A stretch of DNA of 64,000 nt, from NCBI GenBank assembly GCA_016213205.1, contig JACRAZ010000041.1:62001-126000 (forward strand), written 5' to 3'. The translations under genes and the position numbers were made by a program. Every line of letters starts with the position of its first letter. Within the stretch, counting starts at the first letter, position 1. This document shows, one piece after another, positions 35,743-44,827 of this stretch. The stretch is from Burkholderiales bacterium (lineage in GTDB: Bacteria; Pseudomonadota; Gammaproteobacteria; Burkholderiales; Burkholderiaceae_C). Below the pieces are notes generated by a model. That model did no database searches. It saw only the letters and a list, made by a program, of their open reading frames with translations, and had not been told where the DNA came from.

Positions 35743-37125
35743 TCAGAGGTCGGCGTGCTGTTTGATCGCCAACCGATTCATCAGATCGTAAAGGGTCGGA
35801 CGACTCACGCCCAGCAATTCCGAGGCCTTGGCGATATTGCCGTTGCTTCTGCTGAGCGCCATCAAGACGGCATGCCGTTCGGCGCTTTCACGCACCGTGC
35901 GCAGATCGAGGTCGTTGAGTTCCTGTTTGCCACCGGCAGCGGCCGGCGAAGGCAGGCCGAGGTCGGCCGCCAGGATCCGGCCGCCGTCGCACATGATGGA
36001 CGCCCGCTTCACGGCATTGAGCAACTCGCGCACATTGCCGGGCCAACCGTGTTGCTCGATCGCCTGCAGCGCGTCATCGGAGAAGGTCATGGACCCGCGC
36101 CGCTGGTCCTGGGCAAACCGCTGCAGGAAGGCGTGCGCGAGCAGCACCGCGTCTCCCTGGCGCGCGCGCAGTGCCGGGATCTCCACCACGATCTCGGCCA
36201 GGCGGTAGTACAGGTCTTCGCGGAAGCGCCCGGCGATGATCTGCGCCTTCAGGTCCTGGTGGGTGGCGCAGACCACGCGCACATCGACCGGGATTTCCTG
36301 GCGCCCGCCCAGGCGTTCGATCTTGCGCTCCTGCAGGAAGCGCAGCAGCTTGGCCTGCAGCGGATGCGGCAGATCGCCGATCTCGTCGAGCATCAAGGTG
36401 CCGCCGTTGGCGGTCTCGATCTTGCCGGGTGTTGTCTTGGAGGCGCCGGTGAACGCGCCGCGCTCGTAGCCGAAGAGCTCGCTCTCGAGCAGCGTTTCGG
36501 GGATGGCCGCGCAGTTGATCGCGACGAAGCGGCCTTGGCGCTTGGAGGCCTGGTGCAGCCCCTGTGCCAGCACCTCCTTGCCAGTGCCGCTTTCGCCCAG
36601 CAACAGCACGGTGGCATCGCTGGCGGCCACGCGCTCGACCAGGCGGCACACCCGCAGCATCTCGGGATCGCGTGTGACCAGGCCGGACAGCGCGTCGGGC
36701 TGGTGCAGCGCCTGCAGCCGCCGGTTCTCGGCCTGCAGTTCGGCCAGGCGGTAGGCGCGATCGATCGTCAGGCCCAGCAGTTCCGGTTCGAACGGCTTGG
36801 CGAAGAAGTCGTAGGCGCCCAGCGCCACGGCCCGCAGCGCATTGGCCTGGTCGTTCTGGCCGGTGAGCACGATGACCTTGACGTTCGGATCGATGTCCAG
36901 CAACTGCTGCAGCAGGGCAAAACCTTCGGAGGTGGCGTCGGGGTCGGGCGGCAGCCCCAGGTCCATGGTGACCACGGCCGGCTGGTAGCGCCGGAACTGC
37001 ACCAGGGCACTCTCGCGGTCGGCCGCGGTGATGGATTCGAAGCGGTCGAGCGACCACTTGATCTGCTTCTGCAGCGCGAGGTCATCCTCGACGATCAACA
37101 GCGGTGGCGGGCTGGCGGAATTCAT
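35743..37125 (-). CDS. prsR: PrsR-type sigma-54-dependent response regulator
   Basis: A 460-residue NtrC-family activator. The receiver domain (1-125) has the acidic pair in IVEDD, phosphoacceptor Asp55 in [10 protein letters not shown] and the conserved Lys110 in FFAKPFEP. The AAA+ domain has Walker A GESGTGKE (177-184), the sigma-54 contact loop GAFTGA (223-228) and [13 protein letters not shown] for Walker B. A Fis-type helix-turn-helix ends the protein ([20 protein letters not shown]). It should activate sigma-54 promoters once phosphorylated by PrsK, whose stop codon overlaps this ATG by 4 bases. The sigma-54 promoter of the adjacent PEP-CTERM gene is the best target in the window. Confidence 0.95.
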   Translation of the reverse strand: MNSASPPPLLIVEDDLALQKQIKWSLDRFESITAADRESALVQFRRYQPAVVTMDLGLPPDPDATSEGFALLQQLLDIDPNVKVIVLTGQNDQANALRAVALGAYDFFAKPFEPELLGLTIDRAYRLAELQAENRRLQALHQPDALSGLVTRDPEMLRVCRLVERVAASDATVLLLGESGTGKEVLAQGLHQASKRQGRFVAINCAAIPETLLESELFGYERGAFTGASKTTPGKIETANGGTLMLDEIGDLPHPLQAKLLRFLQERKIERLGGRQEIPVDVRVVCATHQDLKAQIIAGRFREDLYYRLAEIVVEIPALRARQGDAVLLAHAFLQRFAQDQRRGSMTFSDDALQAIEQHGWPGNVRELLNAVKRASIMCDGGRILAADLGLPSPAAAGGKQELNDLDLRTVRESAERHAVLMALSRSNGNIAKASELLGVSRPTLYDLMNRLAIKQHADL

Positions 37126-39227
37126 CGGTCGGCGGGCATGTGCAGGTCAGCGGCCTTGCGGGCATCGAACAGTGGCAGCAGGATGGTCACCGTCGAACCT
37201 TTGCCGACTTCGCTTTGCACGTCGATGCTGCCGCCCAGCTCCTTGATGTACTGGAAGCTCTCGTAGGCGCCTATGCCCATGCCGCTGTCCTTGGTGGTGT
37301 TGAAGGGCCGGAACAATCGGGTCTGGATGAACTCGGGCGTCATGCCCGCGCCGGTGTCACCGACCACGAGCATGGCCCTGCCAGACGACTGCTGCAGCCG
37401 CACCCAGACCTTACCTGAGGCCGGCGTGGCATCAAGGGCATTCTGCACAAGGTGGCCGATCACGCGCTCCAGCCGGTCCTCGTGGCCCCGGGTGGCGATC
37501 TCGTCGACGAGCTCCAGTTCGAGCACGCGGCCGCGGCCGCGGGCATGGGCCTGGATGCGCCGCAACATCGCCGCGAGCTCCACGCCCGAGCTGCCGCCCA
37601 CCGGTTTTGCACCCTCGCGCAGCTGCAGCATCATCTGCTTCATCTTCTCGAGCGAGCTCTCGACGGTGAGCAGCATGTCCTGCTGGAACTCGGGGTTGTC
37701 GCGCAGGCGCTGGGCGTTCTTCATCATCAGCGAGAGCTGGGTGATGATGTTCTTCAGGTCGTGCACCACGAAGGCCGACATGCGGTTGAACGCATCGAAC
37801 TTGCGCACCTCCAGCAGCGCCTCGGTCGCCTGCATCTGGGCCAGGAAGCCGGCGGCCTGGCGTGCAGCGGTCTTCAGCAGGTCACGCACCTCCCAGTTGG
37901 TTTCGATCGGCGTGCGCGGTCGCGAGAGCACGACGAAGCCGATCAACTGCTCCCCCACCAGCAAGGGCACCACCAGCCAGGCCGAGGGGCTGGTGGCCAG
38001 CCACAGCGGCATCGTCAGGTCGCCGTAGCGGCGCGGCTGGGCGCGGAACTCGTCGATGTCGACGATCCACTCCTTCTCGCGCAGGAAACGGATGAAGTTC
38101 GAGTCGGCGGGCTCGCCTTCGGTCGCCGCGGGTCCGTTCCAGCGGGCGGCCTGCACGAAGTGGTCGCCCGCCAGGCTGCGCGACCACAGGCTGCCGGCCG
38201 GGCATTCCACCATGTCGGCCAGGCCCCGCACCACCAGCACCCCCACCTCCTGCGGCGCGGACTTGGTCGACAGCATCGCGGTGAAGCGCAGCCACTCCTG
38301 CCGGTAGTCGTAGCGGTAGCTGAAGAAGTTCTTGCTGAGGAACACCCGCAGCCGCGAGCGCAGCGAGCCCGACACCAGCAGCACCGCCAGGAACAGCAAG
38401 GCGGCCATCAACAGGGCCAGTTGCAGCGCACGCCCCCACTCGCCGCCGAAGTAGCGCACGTAGTAGCCCACGCCGGCGATGAACAGCAGGTAGGCGCCGA
38501 TCAGCATCAGCGCCGCCGAGTAGAAGGCTGCGCTGCGCGACACCTTCAGCTTGCTGATCCAGGCCGCCTGGCGCCGCGAGGCGGTGAACAGCAGCGGCGT
38601 GGACAGCGCGTACACCGCGCCGCGCACGCTCAGCGCATCGGCATCGAATCGCCCGAACATCACGGCCTCGGTGTGCACGTACACGTCGTAGACGAAGTTG
38701 AAGCCCAGGCCCAGGCACAAGGGCTTGGCGTTCCAGCGGGTTTCCTCGGCCTGGTTGCGGAACAGCTGCTCCACCAGCACCAGGCCCAGCACGCCCAGCG
38801 CCAGCGCCTCCACGAGCACCAGGCGCCCCAGGGCCTCCTGCCCGAAGGCGAACCCCGTCTGCGTGACGATGGCCGCGGCCAGCAGGCCCAGCGTGACCAG
38901 CGTCAACGGGCTCGCGCGGCGCGCATCAGGTCCGGTGCCGCCCCCTGTGGGTCGCAGCAGGGACAGCAGGAACACCAGCCAGCAGCCCTGGCGCAGCAGG
39001 TCCAGGCCATTGGCAATGTGGGCCGTGATCATCCACTCGGAGTGCTCGTCCACCAGGGCGGCCACGCCCCACACCGAGGTCAGCAGCACGGCGGCCAGGA
39101 AGGCCACCGATGAGCGGTCGCGCAGCGGGCCGAGGTGGCCCGAGCGCAGCAGGTACACGGCGAAGGCCGCGTTCAGCGCCGCGGCCAGCGCGAAGCCCAC
39201 CGGCGCGAGGTTCACCGTCGCGTCCAT
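37122..39227 (-). CDS. prsK: PrsK-type membrane sensor histidine kinase
   Basis: A 701-residue kinase. The first 300 residues contain about eight to nine membrane helices. A GAF-like domain follows (about 310-460, with VPLLVGEQLIGFVVLSRP). The kinase core has an H-box VVHDLKNIITQLS with His489, the N-box HLVQNALDATP with Asn596, and ATP-lid boxes GDTGAGMTPEF and SGMGIGAYES. This architecture defines the XrtA-associated PrsK family. It should sense an envelope signal and phosphorylate PrsR, with which it is translationally coupled (ATGA overlap). A 49-base gap separates it from the sugar transferase upstream. Confidence 0.94.
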   Translation of the reverse strand: MDATVNLAPVGFALAAALNAAFAVYLLRSGHLGPLRDRSSVAFLAAVLLTSVWGVAALVDEHSEWMITAHIANGLDLLRQGCWLVFLLSLLRPTGGGTGPDARRASPLTLVTLGLLAAAIVTQTGFAFGQEALGRLVLVEALALGVLGLVLVEQLFRNQAEETRWNAKPLCLGLGFNFVYDVYVHTEAVMFGRFDADALSVRGAVYALSTPLLFTASRRQAAWISKLKVSRSAAFYSAALMLIGAYLLFIAGVGYYVRYFGGEWGRALQLALLMAALLFLAVLLVSGSLRSRLRVFLSKNFFSYRYDYRQEWLRFTAMLSTKSAPQEVGVLVVRGLADMVECPAGSLWSRSLAGDHFVQAARWNGPAATEGEPADSNFIRFLREKEWIVDIDEFRAQPRRYGDLTMPLWLATSPSAWLVVPLLVGEQLIGFVVLSRPRTPIETNWEVRDLLKTAARQAAGFLAQMQATEALLEVRKFDAFNRMSAFVVHDLKNIITQLSLMMKNAQRLRDNPEFQQDMLLTVESSLEKMKQMMLQLREGAKPVGGSSGVELAAMLRRIQAHARGRGRVLELELVDEIATRGHEDRLERVIGHLVQNALDATPASGKVWVRLQQSSGRAMLVVGDTGAGMTPEFIQTRLFRPFNTTKDSGMGIGAYESFQYIKELGGSIDVQSEVGKGSTVTILLPLFDARKAADLHMPADR

Positions 39228-39276
39228 CAGCGCCCCACGCTGGCCGCCGCGGCGGCGCGGGCGCCCGGCCCGCGGC

Positions 39277-40659
39277 TCAGCGCGCGCCCTTGCCCGTGAG
39301 GACCACGCCCACCGTCTCGAACAGGATCACGAAATCGAGGAACAGCGAGTGGTTCTTGACGTAGTACAGGTCGTACTGGAGCTTCTCCGCCGAATCCTCG
39401 ACGGTCGAACCGTATTGATACTTGACCTGTGCCCACCCCGTCACACCCGGCTTGATGCTGTGCCGGACCGCATAGTAGGGGATCTCCTGCGTCAGCTGCT
39501 CGACGAAGTACGGGCGCTCCGGACGCGGGCCGACCAGGCTCATCTCGCCCTTGAGCACGTTGAACAGCTGCGGCAACTCGTCGATGCGGGTGCGGCGAAT
39601 GATGTTGCCCACCCGGGTGACACGGCTGTCCTGCGCCGCGGCCCACACCGGCTTGCCGTCTTTTTCGGCATCGGTGCGCATGCTGCGGAACTTGTTGACC
39701 TTGAACACCCGGCTGTTCGCGCCCACGCGCTCCTGGCGGTAGAAGATGGGGCCGCGGCTCTCCAGCTTGATCGCGATGGCGGTGAACACCATCACCGGGG
39801 CGGCCAGGGTGATCAGCACCAGCGAGCACAGGATGTCGAAGGCACGCTTGACCGTGGTGCGGTACAGCCCTTGGTTGAAGCCGTCGCCGAAGATCAGCCA
39901 CCCGGCATTGACGTAGTCGATGCGGATCTGGCCGAGCATGCGCTCGAAATAGGTGGTGATGTCGAACACGCGGATGCCGGCGAGCTTGCAGTCGAGCAGC
40001 TCGCGCAGCGGCATGCTGCCGGAGCGGCGCTCGGTGAGTGCCACGACGATCTCGTCCACGCCGAGCTGGCGCGCGGTTTCGGTCAGCGAGCGCTGGCCAC
40101 CCAGGCGTTCGGCCTCGGGGATCGCGATCTGCTTTTCGTTCGGGCCCGGGAAGTAGCCGACGATCCGTGCCAGCGGGTCGGCGCCCTTGAGCGTGGCGCC
40201 CACCATCTGCGCGGCGGGGCCGGTGCCGAAGATCAGCACACGGTTGGTGGTGCGCGACTGGCCGGTCCAGTGGCCGACGAACACGCGGCGCACGATCACC
40301 ATCGAGATGACGAGCATCGCCGAGACGCGCGCCGCCGCCGAGTTGGCGAACCCCAACGGCAGCAGGCTGAAGATCTGGTAGGTCAGGGCCAGCGCGAGCA
40401 CCAGGGCCAGCCCGGCCCGCAGGCAGGATTCGCCCAGCGTGCGGTTCACGGTGCGCTGGTACAGGCCGGAGGCCATGTTGATCACGAACATGCCCATGGC
40501 CAGCGTGAGCACCTGCGGCCCGGCCATCGGCACCACCATGTTCACGCTGCCGCCCTGCACCATCATCACCGCGGCCAGCGCCAGCAGCGCGAGGCCCACG
40601 TCGAACAGGATGCGCCGGAGGGTCCAAACGTGAAAGTAGTGGTTGAATACGCGAATCAT
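39277..40659 (-). CDS. EpsB-type initiating sugar transferase (polyprenyl-phosphate sugar-1-phosphate transferase), XrtA system
   Basis: A 460-residue membrane enzyme starting the repeat unit on undecaprenyl phosphate. Four or five N-terminal membrane helices (about 10-130) are followed by a CoA-binding-like domain (VLIFGTGPAAQMVGATLKG). The catalytic bacterial sugar transferase domain has KRAFDILCSLVLITLAAPVM, FKVNKFRSMRTDAEKDG, RRTRIDELPQLFNVLKGEMS and GPRPERPYFV. The layout is that of WbaP/WcaJ-like enzymes and of the exosortase A-specific sugar transferase. I chose ATG 40659 because GGGAGAAG lies just upstream and the conserved sequence IRVFNHYFHVWTLRRILFD starts there. It heads the group epsB-prsK-prsR-prsT. 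Confidence 0.93.
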   Translation of the reverse strand: MIRVFNHYFHVWTLRRILFDVGLALLALAAVMMVQGGSVNMVVPMAGPQVLTLAMGMFVINMASGLYQRTVNRTLGESCLRAGLALVLALALTYQIFSLLPLGFANSAAARVSAMLVISMVIVRRVFVGHWTGQSRTTNRVLIFGTGPAAQMVGATLKGADPLARIVGYFPGPNEKQIAIPEAERLGGQRSLTETARQLGVDEIVVALTERRSGSMPLRELLDCKLAGIRVFDITTYFERMLGQIRIDYVNAGWLIFGDGFNQGLYRTTVKRAFDILCSLVLITLAAPVMVFTAIAIKLESRGPIFYRQERVGANSRVFKVNKFRSMRTDAEKDGKPVWAAAQDSRVTRVGNIIRRTRIDELPQLFNVLKGEMSLVGPRPERPYFVEQLTQEIPYYAVRHSIKPGVTGWAQVKYQYGSTVEDSAEKLQYDLYYVKNHSLFLDFVILFETVGVVLTGKGAR

Positions 40660-41081
40660 TTCTTCTCCCGCCAGCGTTGACCCCGCCGACACCTCGTTGG
40701 CCACCGGACGGTTTCCGGAAGCCATGCTGGCGTCATGGGGGAACGACCCTGGGCTGTTTGCTCTGTTGCGAATCGTTGCGTGTGGGTCCTCAACAACCCC
40801 ACCGCGGCGGCCGCGTTGGTCTCATTCCACTGTAAGCAGGTGAAATCGCCCGCCGCAACCCCGGCCTTGAGGGGTGCATGAGACCGAAGTCACGTTCTCA
40901 CCGATTGAGTTCGTACCGACCTGGTGCCTTGGCCGTGTTCCGGGCGGCCCGGACCGGAAACCATTTGTGAGCGCCCGCCGTCAGCCAGGTGTCCTCGGGC
41001 GGTGCTGCCGGCATGTTGCCGCGGCGGGGGTGACGCCGTGATGACGCCTGTCCCGGCTCCTGCGCCATCGATTCGGGCCGT
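40660..41081. promoter_or_regulatory. Intergenic region upstream of the sugar transferase/prsKRT operon
   Basis: A 422-base stretch without a convincing gene, lying between the stop of the FeeM-PilZ protein and the sugar transferase. It should contain the promoter of the epsB-prsK-prsR-prsT group. A pair of 8-bp inverted sequences, GGTCTCAT (40818-40825) and ATGAGACC (40878-40885), is listed separately. Between them the minus strand reads TTGCGG, then TACAGT 18 bases later, a poor sigma-70 match. No sigma-54 promoter was found here, so the regulators themselves do not seem to be sigma-54 controlled. Confidence 0.4.
40818..40885. repeat. Spaced 8-bp inverted repeat GGTCTCAT...ATGAGACC
   Basis: Two perfect 8-base arms are separated by 52 bases (centre to centre 60). 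They lie 159-226 bases upstream of the sugar transferase start codon. The spacing is too large for an RNA hairpin of obvious function but suits two protein sites on opposite DNA strands. Chance occurrence is possible. Confidence 0.35.
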
Positions 41082-42377
41082 TCATGCCGACGAGAGGTCA
41101 CGGTAGGTCTGGCTGCGGCCCAGGGCGTTGACGCAGTCACGCCAGGCCGGATCGCCCGACTTGAGCCGGAAACGGTAGCTCGACAGATCGTTCGGCCGGT
41201 TCGGCAGCACCGTGGCCTCGACCACCGAATGCACCTGCGAGCCCAGCGCCACCGTGATGCGACCCGTGGCGCCCGGCGGCAGCGGCCGCGAGCAGGAGGC
41301 GCGAAATTCGTCGTGCGAGAGCTCGGTGATGTCCAGCGGGTAGGACGCGCCATCGCCGGTCTCGCCGGCGAGTTGCAGCGCCGCCGGGCAGCTGACCGAG
41401 TAGCGCGGCTGGCGCCGGCGTTCGGTGCCGTCCGGCCGCGGGTCCGGCAGCAGCGGCAGCACGGTGGCATAGGCCTCGTGGTGATAGATCGCGCGCAGGG
41501 TCTGCACCTGTTCGGTGTCCAGCCCAGCGAAGAGCTGGGTGCGGCGGTTGAAGAAGTGGTCGAGCAGCTGCGCGGTCATCACCGGGTGGTTGGTGGTGAA
41601 GTAGCGGCGCGGCGCGTGCTGGATGTTCGGCAGCCGGGTGTGCACGAAGTACTGGTAGAGGTTGCGGTGGCCGGGCCGATGGCCGTAGACGCGCTCGAAA
41701 CGGGCCGGCGCCGTGTGCAGGTCCAGCGTGGCCCCCACCGCCGGCGCGCCGTTGACGAAGGCGTAGTGCGGCACCGGCTCGCCGGGCAGGCGCTCGAAGA
41801 GCAGCAGCGACTCATACATCTCGATGTGGCGCGGGTTCACCGCGATCACCAGGTGCCGGGTGTCGAAGTGGCCGGTGCAGTACTCGAACATGAACTTCAT
41901 CAGCGGGAACAGGATGCGCCCGCCGGTGGCGCGGAAGTCCGGGTGGATGGCCAGCGCCGAGATCTCGGCGATCTTGCCGCCCTTGGCGCGCACGGCCGAG
42001 AGATCGAAGGCCGAGCGCATCGGGAAGCCGAAGGCGCCCTCGCGCACGATCGACAGCGTGCCCACGACCTGCCCGTCGAACTTGGCGCACAGCGTGGTGG
42101 TGGTGGGCAGCGCGTGGTAGTGGGTCACGCGCAGGCCCGAGGGATCGGGCCGCATGAAGCCCGCGCCCACATAGGCATCGTGCAGGATGCGGAAGCAGGC
42201 CTCGAGCTCCTCGACGCTATCGGCGATCTTGAGCGTCAGCCGGCGGTCCGGGTCCGCTTCGCAATCGACCATCGAGCGGAACAGCGCAAAACGGCCCCGG
42301 CGGGGCGCCATGGCGAGCAGGCGGCGGGCTGTGCTGTGCAAGGCCCATCGAAACATCGAACGGGCAGACCTCTTCAT
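41082..42377 (-). CDS. FeeM/autoinducer-synthase-like GNAT acyltransferase with degenerate C-terminal PilZ domain (paralogue 1)
   Basis: A 431-residue protein. After an Arg-rich amphipathic N-terminus (MKRSARSMFRWALHSTARRL), residues 50-250 form a GNAT-like domain of the N-acyl amino acid synthase/autoinducer synthase type found with exosortase loci. Motifs include LEACFRILHDAYVGAGFM, TTTTLCAKFDGQVVGTLSIV and EISALAIHPDFRATGGRILF. The C-terminal 115 residues look like a PilZ c-di-GMP domain: RxxxR is present (Arg321-Arg325), but the second motif is degenerate, with Glu352, Ser354 and Glu357 where (D/N)xSxxG is expected, so binding may be lost. Expected chemistry is acyl transfer to an amino acid; the product is unknown. 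It is about half identical by eye to the protein at 43345-44670. Confidence 0.75.
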   Translation of the reverse strand: MKRSARSMFRWALHSTARRLLAMAPRRGRFALFRSMVDCEADPDRRLTLKIADSVEELEACFRILHDAYVGAGFMRPDPSGLRVTHYHALPTTTTLCAKFDGQVVGTLSIVREGAFGFPMRSAFDLSAVRAKGGKIAEISALAIHPDFRATGGRILFPLMKFMFEYCTGHFDTRHLVIAVNPRHIEMYESLLLFERLPGEPVPHYAFVNGAPAVGATLDLHTAPARFERVYGHRPGHRNLYQYFVHTRLPNIQHAPRRYFTTNHPVMTAQLLDHFFNRRTQLFAGLDTEQVQTLRAIYHHEAYATVLPLLPDPRPDGTERRRQPRYSVSCPAALQLAGETGDGASYPLDITELSHDEFRASCSRPLPPGATGRITVALGSQVHSVVEATVLPNRPNDLSSYRFRLKSGDPAWRDCVNALGRSQTYRDLSSA

Positions 42378-42421
42378 GAAGGGTAACTCACTGATTCGGG
42401 CTGGCGGAGGCGCATGCTAGT

Positions 42422-42437
42422 AGCAACGCGACGGCCC
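42422..42437 (-). promoter_or_regulatory. Weak candidate sigma-54 promoter upstream of FeeM-PilZ paralogue 1
   Basis: On the minus strand TTGCT follows a GG with exactly ten bases between GG and GC (GGGCCG-TCGCG-TTGCT). The -12 part is perfect but the -24 hexamer agrees with TGGCAC at only three of six positions. The predicted start would lie about 35 bases before the ATG. Listed because PrsR is nearby; may be chance. Confidence 0.25.
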
Positions 42438-42490
42438 ACTCGTTACCAAACGATGGTGCGCGTTAACGTCGGCGGCAGGCTTGCGGGGCC

Positions 42491-43252
42491 TCAACGCTCT
42501 TTCATCAGCTCCAGCACGTAGCGTCCCGGTATGGCGTAGGTGATGCCGGACGGCAGCGCCAGTGCCGACTCCTTGGTGGCCTTGAGCAGGCCCATGTTGA
42601 CCACGCCGACCACGGTGCCTGTCTGTGCATCGAGCAGGGGACCACCGCTGTTGCCGGGGTAGGCGGTGGCGTCCAGCTGGTACAGCACGAACGGCCCCTG
42701 GCGCAGCTGCGTCACCGCGCGCGGGTCGAGCTGCCGCGAGTTCGGTGCCGGCAGGGCCACCGCGGTGACCGACGCCACGATGCCGCGGTGGGTGACCGGC
42801 CGGTACCCCAGCACACCGGCCACCGGGTAGCCGATCAGCGCCACGGCATGGCCGTCACGCAGCAGGGTGCCATCGCTCAGCGCCAGGGCGGGCAGCGCGC
42901 TGCCGTCGATCCTCAACAGCGCGAGGTCGTGTGCCGGCTCGTTGCGCACCACCGTGGCGGCGCGCAGCTCGTGGGCCTCGTTCGGCCGGGGCAGCAGCAC
43001 CATCAGGCGCGCATCGGGGTCCGCCGCGCTGCCGGCGGGCAGCACGTGGGCATTGGTGACCACGAGGTTGCCGTTGCCCACCACGAAGCCGGTGCCGTGG
43101 AAGGTGAAGCGCGGCGCCTTCAGGGGGTTGTAGCTGCCCACGGCCAGCACCGAAGGCTTGACGGACTCGATCACCTCCACCAGGCCGGCCCGCGCGGACG
43201 ACAGCGCCGCCACGCACAGCAGCAGCACCGCCCAGCCGTGCCAATTCCGCAT
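42491..43252 (-). CDS. Secreted trypsin-like serine protease (S1C/HtrA-like, no PDZ)
   Basis: A 253-residue exported protease. The signal peptide is WHGWAVLLLCVAALSSARA. The catalytic triad is clear: His69 in VVTNAHVLP, Asp109 in EPAHDLALLR and Ser202 in AYPGNSGGPLLD. The domain ends soon after the protease fold, so unlike DegP it has no PDZ domain. It would act in the periplasm or outside the cell. It sits between two FeeM-PilZ paralogues in the same orientation, which suggests a shared unit; a substrate such as the PEP-CTERM protein is speculation. The ATG at 43252 was chosen because it directly precedes the signal peptide; a GTG six codons earlier is possible. Confidence 0.88.
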   Translation of the reverse strand: MRNWHGWAVLLLCVAALSSARAGLVEVIESVKPSVLAVGSYNPLKAPRFTFHGTGFVVGNGNLVVTNAHVLPAGSAADPDARLMVLLPRPNEAHELRAATVVRNEPAHDLALLRIDGSALPALALSDGTLLRDGHAVALIGYPVAGVLGYRPVTHRGIVASVTAVALPAPNSRQLDPRAVTQLRQGPFVLYQLDATAYPGNSGGPLLDAQTGTVVGVVNMGLLKATKESALALPSGITYAIPGRYVLELMKER

Positions 43253-43344
43253 CACGCACCCACCGTTCACTCAGGGCCGTGGACAGCACAGGTCCACCCC
43301 ACCAGCGCCGGATTCTGCCAGCCGGTGGGCTGGCGGCGCCTGCG

Positions 43345-44670
43345 CTACAGCCCCATCGGCTCGGTGGCCGCGATCGACAGCGGCTCCAGGTCGGCATGGG
43401 TCTGCCCCAGCTGCAGCGCGTGCACGCAGGCGAACCAGGCCACGTCGGGCTGCTGCACGCGCAGGCCGTAATAGGCGCCGGCCGCGGTGGCCGTGCGGCG
43501 CACCGCCACCGCCTCGACCACCGAGCGCAGGCCTTCGCCGAGCTCGACCACCAGCGCCCCGCGGGTGCCCTCGGGCAGCGGCGTGCGGCACTCGGCCTGG
43601 CAGCCGCCCATCGACATCTCCACCACCACGAGCTCGAACTCCACACTGCCGCCATAGGAGCTGACCTTCAGGCGCGCCGGGCAATTGATCGAGTAGCGCT
43701 GGTGCTGGCGCAGCGCCTCGCGTTGGCGGCTGCTCTCCGTGGTGCGCGGCAGCACGGGCTGGTAGTCGTCCAGGTCGTAGATGCTGCGCAGCAGCAGCTT
43801 GCGGCGGTCGTCCAGCGCGTCGAAGACCTGGGTCTTGCGGTTGAAGAAGTAGTCGATCATCGCGCCGGTCATCACCGGGTCGTTGGTCGTGTGGTAGCGC
43901 CGGCCGGGGGCCCGGATGTTCGGCAACCGCGTCTCCACGAAGTAGCGGTACAGGTTCTTGCGCTCGCGCTTGTGGCCGTATACCTGCTTGAACCTGTCGC
44001 GCGCGAGTGCCAGGTCCAGCGTGGCGCCCACCGCCGGGGCGCCGTTGGCGAAGTCGTAGCGGTCGACGACGTTGGCCTGCAGCCGCTCGAAGAACAGCAG
44101 CGACTCGTACATCTCGATCTTGTTCGGATTGACCGCGATGACCAGGTGCCGGGTGTCGAAGTACTCGGTGCAGTACTCGTACATGAACTTCATCAGCGGG
44201 AACAGGATGCGCCCGCCGGTCTTGCGGAAATCCGGGTGCACGGCCAGGGCCGAGATCTCGGCGATGCGCCCTTCCTTGGCCCGCACCGCGCCCAGGTCGA
44301 ACACCGATTGCAGCGGGAACCCGAACACGCCTTCGCGGATGAGCGACATGGTGCCGACCACCCGCCCGTCCACCTTCGCGCACAGCGTGGTGGTGGTGGG
44401 CAGCGCGTGGTAGGGCGTGACGCGCAGGCCCGAGGGATGTGGCTGCATGAAGCCCGACGCCACGTAGGCGTCGTGCAGCAGCCGGAAACAGGCTTCGAGT
44501 TCGTCCTGCGTGTCGGCGATCTTGAGTTCCAGCGCGGGGCCCGGCGCCGGGTCGCACTCGACCATGGCCCGGAACAGGGCAAAGCGCCAGTCGCGCGGCA
44601 GCAGCGACAGGGCCGCGCGCGCGGCCTGGTGCAGCAGTTTCTTGACAGCCGAGCGCAGGGAACGCTTCAT
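43345..44670 (-). CDS. FeeM/autoinducer-synthase-like GNAT acyltransferase with C-terminal PilZ domain (paralogue 2)
   Basis: A 441-residue protein with the same plan as the one at 41082-42377. It has a basic amphipathic start (MKRSLRSAVKKLLHQAARAA). The acyltransferase domain has LEACFRLLHDAYVASGFMQP, TTTTLCAKVDGRVVGTMSLI, EISALAVHPDFRKTGGRILF and HLVIAVNPNKIEMYESLLFF. The C-terminal PilZ-like domain keeps RxxxR (Arg321, Arg325) and a near-complete second motif with Glu351, Ser353 and Gly356; only the usual Asp/Asn is replaced by Glu. c-di-GMP binding is therefore more plausible here than in paralogue 1. Predicted role: synthesis of an N-acyl amino acid or similar signal or lipid under second-messenger control. 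ATG 44670 is chosen where paralogue similarity begins. Confidence 0.78.
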   Translation of the reverse strand: MKRSLRSAVKKLLHQAARAALSLLPRDWRFALFRAMVECDPAPGPALELKIADTQDELEACFRLLHDAYVASGFMQPHPSGLRVTPYHALPTTTTLCAKVDGRVVGTMSLIREGVFGFPLQSVFDLGAVRAKEGRIAEISALAVHPDFRKTGGRILFPLMKFMYEYCTEYFDTRHLVIAVNPNKIEMYESLLFFERLQANVVDRYDFANGAPAVGATLDLALARDRFKQVYGHKRERKNLYRYFVETRLPNIRAPGRRYHTTNDPVMTGAMIDYFFNRKTQVFDALDDRRKLLLRSIYDLDDYQPVLPRTTESSRQREALRQHQRYSINCPARLKVSSYGGSVEFELVVVEMSMGGCQAECRTPLPEGTRGALVVELGEGLRSVVEAVAVRRTATAAGAYYGLRVQQPDVAWFACVHALQLGQTHADLEPLSIAATEPMGL

Positions 44671-44827
44671 GGAGCACTTTCGCGATGCCGGGCCGGCGGC
44701 CCACCGTTGAGTCGGTTGGCCGGCCTGCAGCCCCACAGCAGACTACGGCGCGGGCCGCGCAGTCTTGAGCGTATACCCGAGGCCTGTCGCAACCGGATAC
44801 ACATCTTCCGACCCGCGCTGACCCAGG

